From an uncultured Bacteroidota bacterium (GTDB lineage: Bacteria; Bacteroidota; Bacteroidia; Chitinophagales; S012-47), in the NCBI GenBank assembly GCA_913062655.1, contig CAJXXO010000160.1, positions 1-6,226 of the forward strand: DNA of 6,226 nucleotides, in the 5' to 3' direction. Below, one piece after another: positions 5,331 through 6,226 of this stretch (within the stretch, counting starts at the first letter, position 1; the number at the start of each line of letters is the position of its first letter). Under the pieces are notes generated by a model, which did not search any database, was not told the origin of the DNA, and worked only from the letters and a program-made list of their open reading frames with translations. The translations under genes were made by a program, and so were the position numbers.

Positions 5331-6226
5331 TTACCCCGCCAATATCTCTGCTAACTGCAGCAAGTTCTTGTTGATCTCGAGGTTGTATTTCACCGCATTT
5401 TCCAGTGGCGTGTAGTTTACATCTTTATGGACGATACCCACCATCACATCACTGCGGCCATTGATCAGCGCCTCTACCGCTGCCACGCCCATACGGGATG
5501 CCATTACCCGGTCTTGGGTGGATGGATTGCCACCGCGCTGCATGTGCCCCAGGATGGAAACACGCGTATCATAGTAGTCAAACTTCTCCTTCACCATCTC
5601 CGCCAACTTGATGGCACCACCAATCTGATCGCCTTCGGCTACGACCACAATGCTGGACGACTTGTGATGTTGCCAGCCTTTCGCCAAGATCTTGATCACC
5701 TTATCCACATCGGTCTTTGTCTCCGGTACGAGAATGGCTTCCGCGCCACCGGCAATACCACAGCGCAGGGCGATCAAGCCCGCATCGCGGCCCATCACTT
5801 CTACAAAGAACAGGCGGTCGTGGCTATCCGCTGTATCCCGGATCTTATCGATCGCTTCTACTGCAGTGTTGATTGCGGTATCGTACCCGATGGTGTAGTC
5901 GGTGCCATACAGGTCGTTGTCGATCGTGCCCGGAATACCCACGACAGGGATACCATATTCCTTATGAAATATGTGCGCCCCGGTGAAGGTACCGTCACCA
6001 CCGATGGCTACCAAGGCATCAATATTGTTCTTCTTCAGGTGTTGGTAGGCGCTCTCCCGGCCTTCTTTGGTCTTGAACCGCTCTGATCGGGCACTTTTCA
6101 GGATGGTGCCACCCCGTTGGATGATGTTGGACACCGAGTGGCTGTCCATAGGCATGAAATTGCCATCTACCATGCCCTCATACCCTTTAATGATACCACA
6201 CACTTCCTTACCATAATGAATGGAGG
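5331..6226 (-). CDS. pfkA: 6-phosphofructokinase, ATP-dependent, N-terminus cut by window edge
   Basis: The enzyme phosphorylates fructose 6-phosphate to fructose 1,6-bisphosphate, the committed step of glycolysis, in the cytoplasm. The frame is open to the right edge (SIHYGKEVCGIIKGYEGM is read before the first internal ATG). By alignment with E. coli PfkA about 27 residues are missing, including the TSGGDAPGMN ATP loop. Visible family motifs, in order: GGTILKSAR; IGGDGTFTGA; PGTIDNDLYGTDYTIG with both catalytic Asp residues; EVMGRDAG; and the fructose-phosphate-binding LGHMQRGGNPSTQDR with His and Arg. Gly in GGDG (E. coli Gly104) and in PGTIDND (Gly124) marks the ATP type; PPi-dependent enzymes have Asp and Lys there. 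The GTG at 6203 is not a start, because it encodes the Val of KEVCG. Confidence is high. Confidence 0.97.
   Translation of the reverse strand, partial: SIHYGKEVCGIIKGYEGMVDGNFMPMDSHSVSNIIQRGGTILKSARSERFKTKEGRESAYQHLKKNNIDALVAIGGDGTFTGAHIFHKEYGIPVVGIPGTIDNDLYGTDYTIGYDTAINTAVEAIDKIRDTADSHDRLFFVEVMGRDAGLIALRCGIAGGAEAILVPETKTDVDKVIKILAKGWQHHKSSSIVVVAEGDQIGGAIKLAEMVKEKFDYYDTRVSILGHMQRGGNPSTQDRVMASRMGVAAVEALINGRSDVMVGIVHKDVNYTPLENAVKYNLEINKNLLQLAEILAG

Noticed and set aside
5427..6086. 219-residue plus-strand open frame
   Set aside because: It lies entirely antisense to pfkA, whose motifs are unmistakable; the His/Asp-rich translation is a shadow.
1..6226. CRISPR array, tRNA, rRNA or defence island
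   Set aside because: No spaced direct repeats of CRISPR length, no cloverleaf or rRNA-like sequence and no nuclease/helicase cluster seen; the only defence-like item is the single toxin-antitoxin pair.

Overview
The window looks like chromosomal DNA of a Bacteroidota bacterium, probably from the Cytophagales/Chitinophagales side. Three things point there: a secreted protein ending in the start of a type IX secretion (T9SS) type A sorting domain, weak or absent Shine-Dalgarno sequences, and base composition in the middle range by eye. No gene allows species-level placement.

Layout. (1) 1-1304, minus strand: a large secreted protein with signal peptide, open to the left edge of the window and cut at the start of its T9SS sorting domain. 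(2) 1305-1476: a divergent intergenic stretch holding a strong minus-strand intrinsic terminator inside the leader of gene 1. (3) 1477-2067, plus strand: a DinB-fold protein with the full His triad. (4) 2067-2136: a run of ten in-phase degenerate heptamers that begins in the stop codon of the DinB gene. (5) 2159-3596: a complete IS3-family insertion sequence read leftwards, with orfA, orfB, an in-register A_AAA_AAG frameshift heptamer, an intact DD(35)E triad and imperfect terminal inverted repeats, but no visible target duplication. (6) 3653-4375 and 4387-4647, minus strand: an unrecognised secreted protein and, just upstream of it, an unrecognised small two-helix membrane protein, likely one operon. 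(7) 4830-5295, plus strand: a type II toxin-antitoxin pair (short Phd/YefM-like antitoxin and RelE/ParE toxin), preceded by a nested inverted repeat that is a good operator candidate. (8) 5331-6226, minus strand: 6-phosphofructokinase (pfkA), lacking about 27 N-terminal residues at the right edge.

How it fits together. This is a mosaic of unlinked housekeeping and accessory genes rather than one pathway. The insertion sequence lies in what was a roughly 150-base gap between two converging genes, so it disrupts no coding region. The toxin-antitoxin pair also converges on pfkA, with a 35-base gap. I see no new multi-gene system. The most interesting non-coding signals are the terminator with a possible competing hairpin ahead of the T9SS gene, the heptamer array, and the antitoxin operator.
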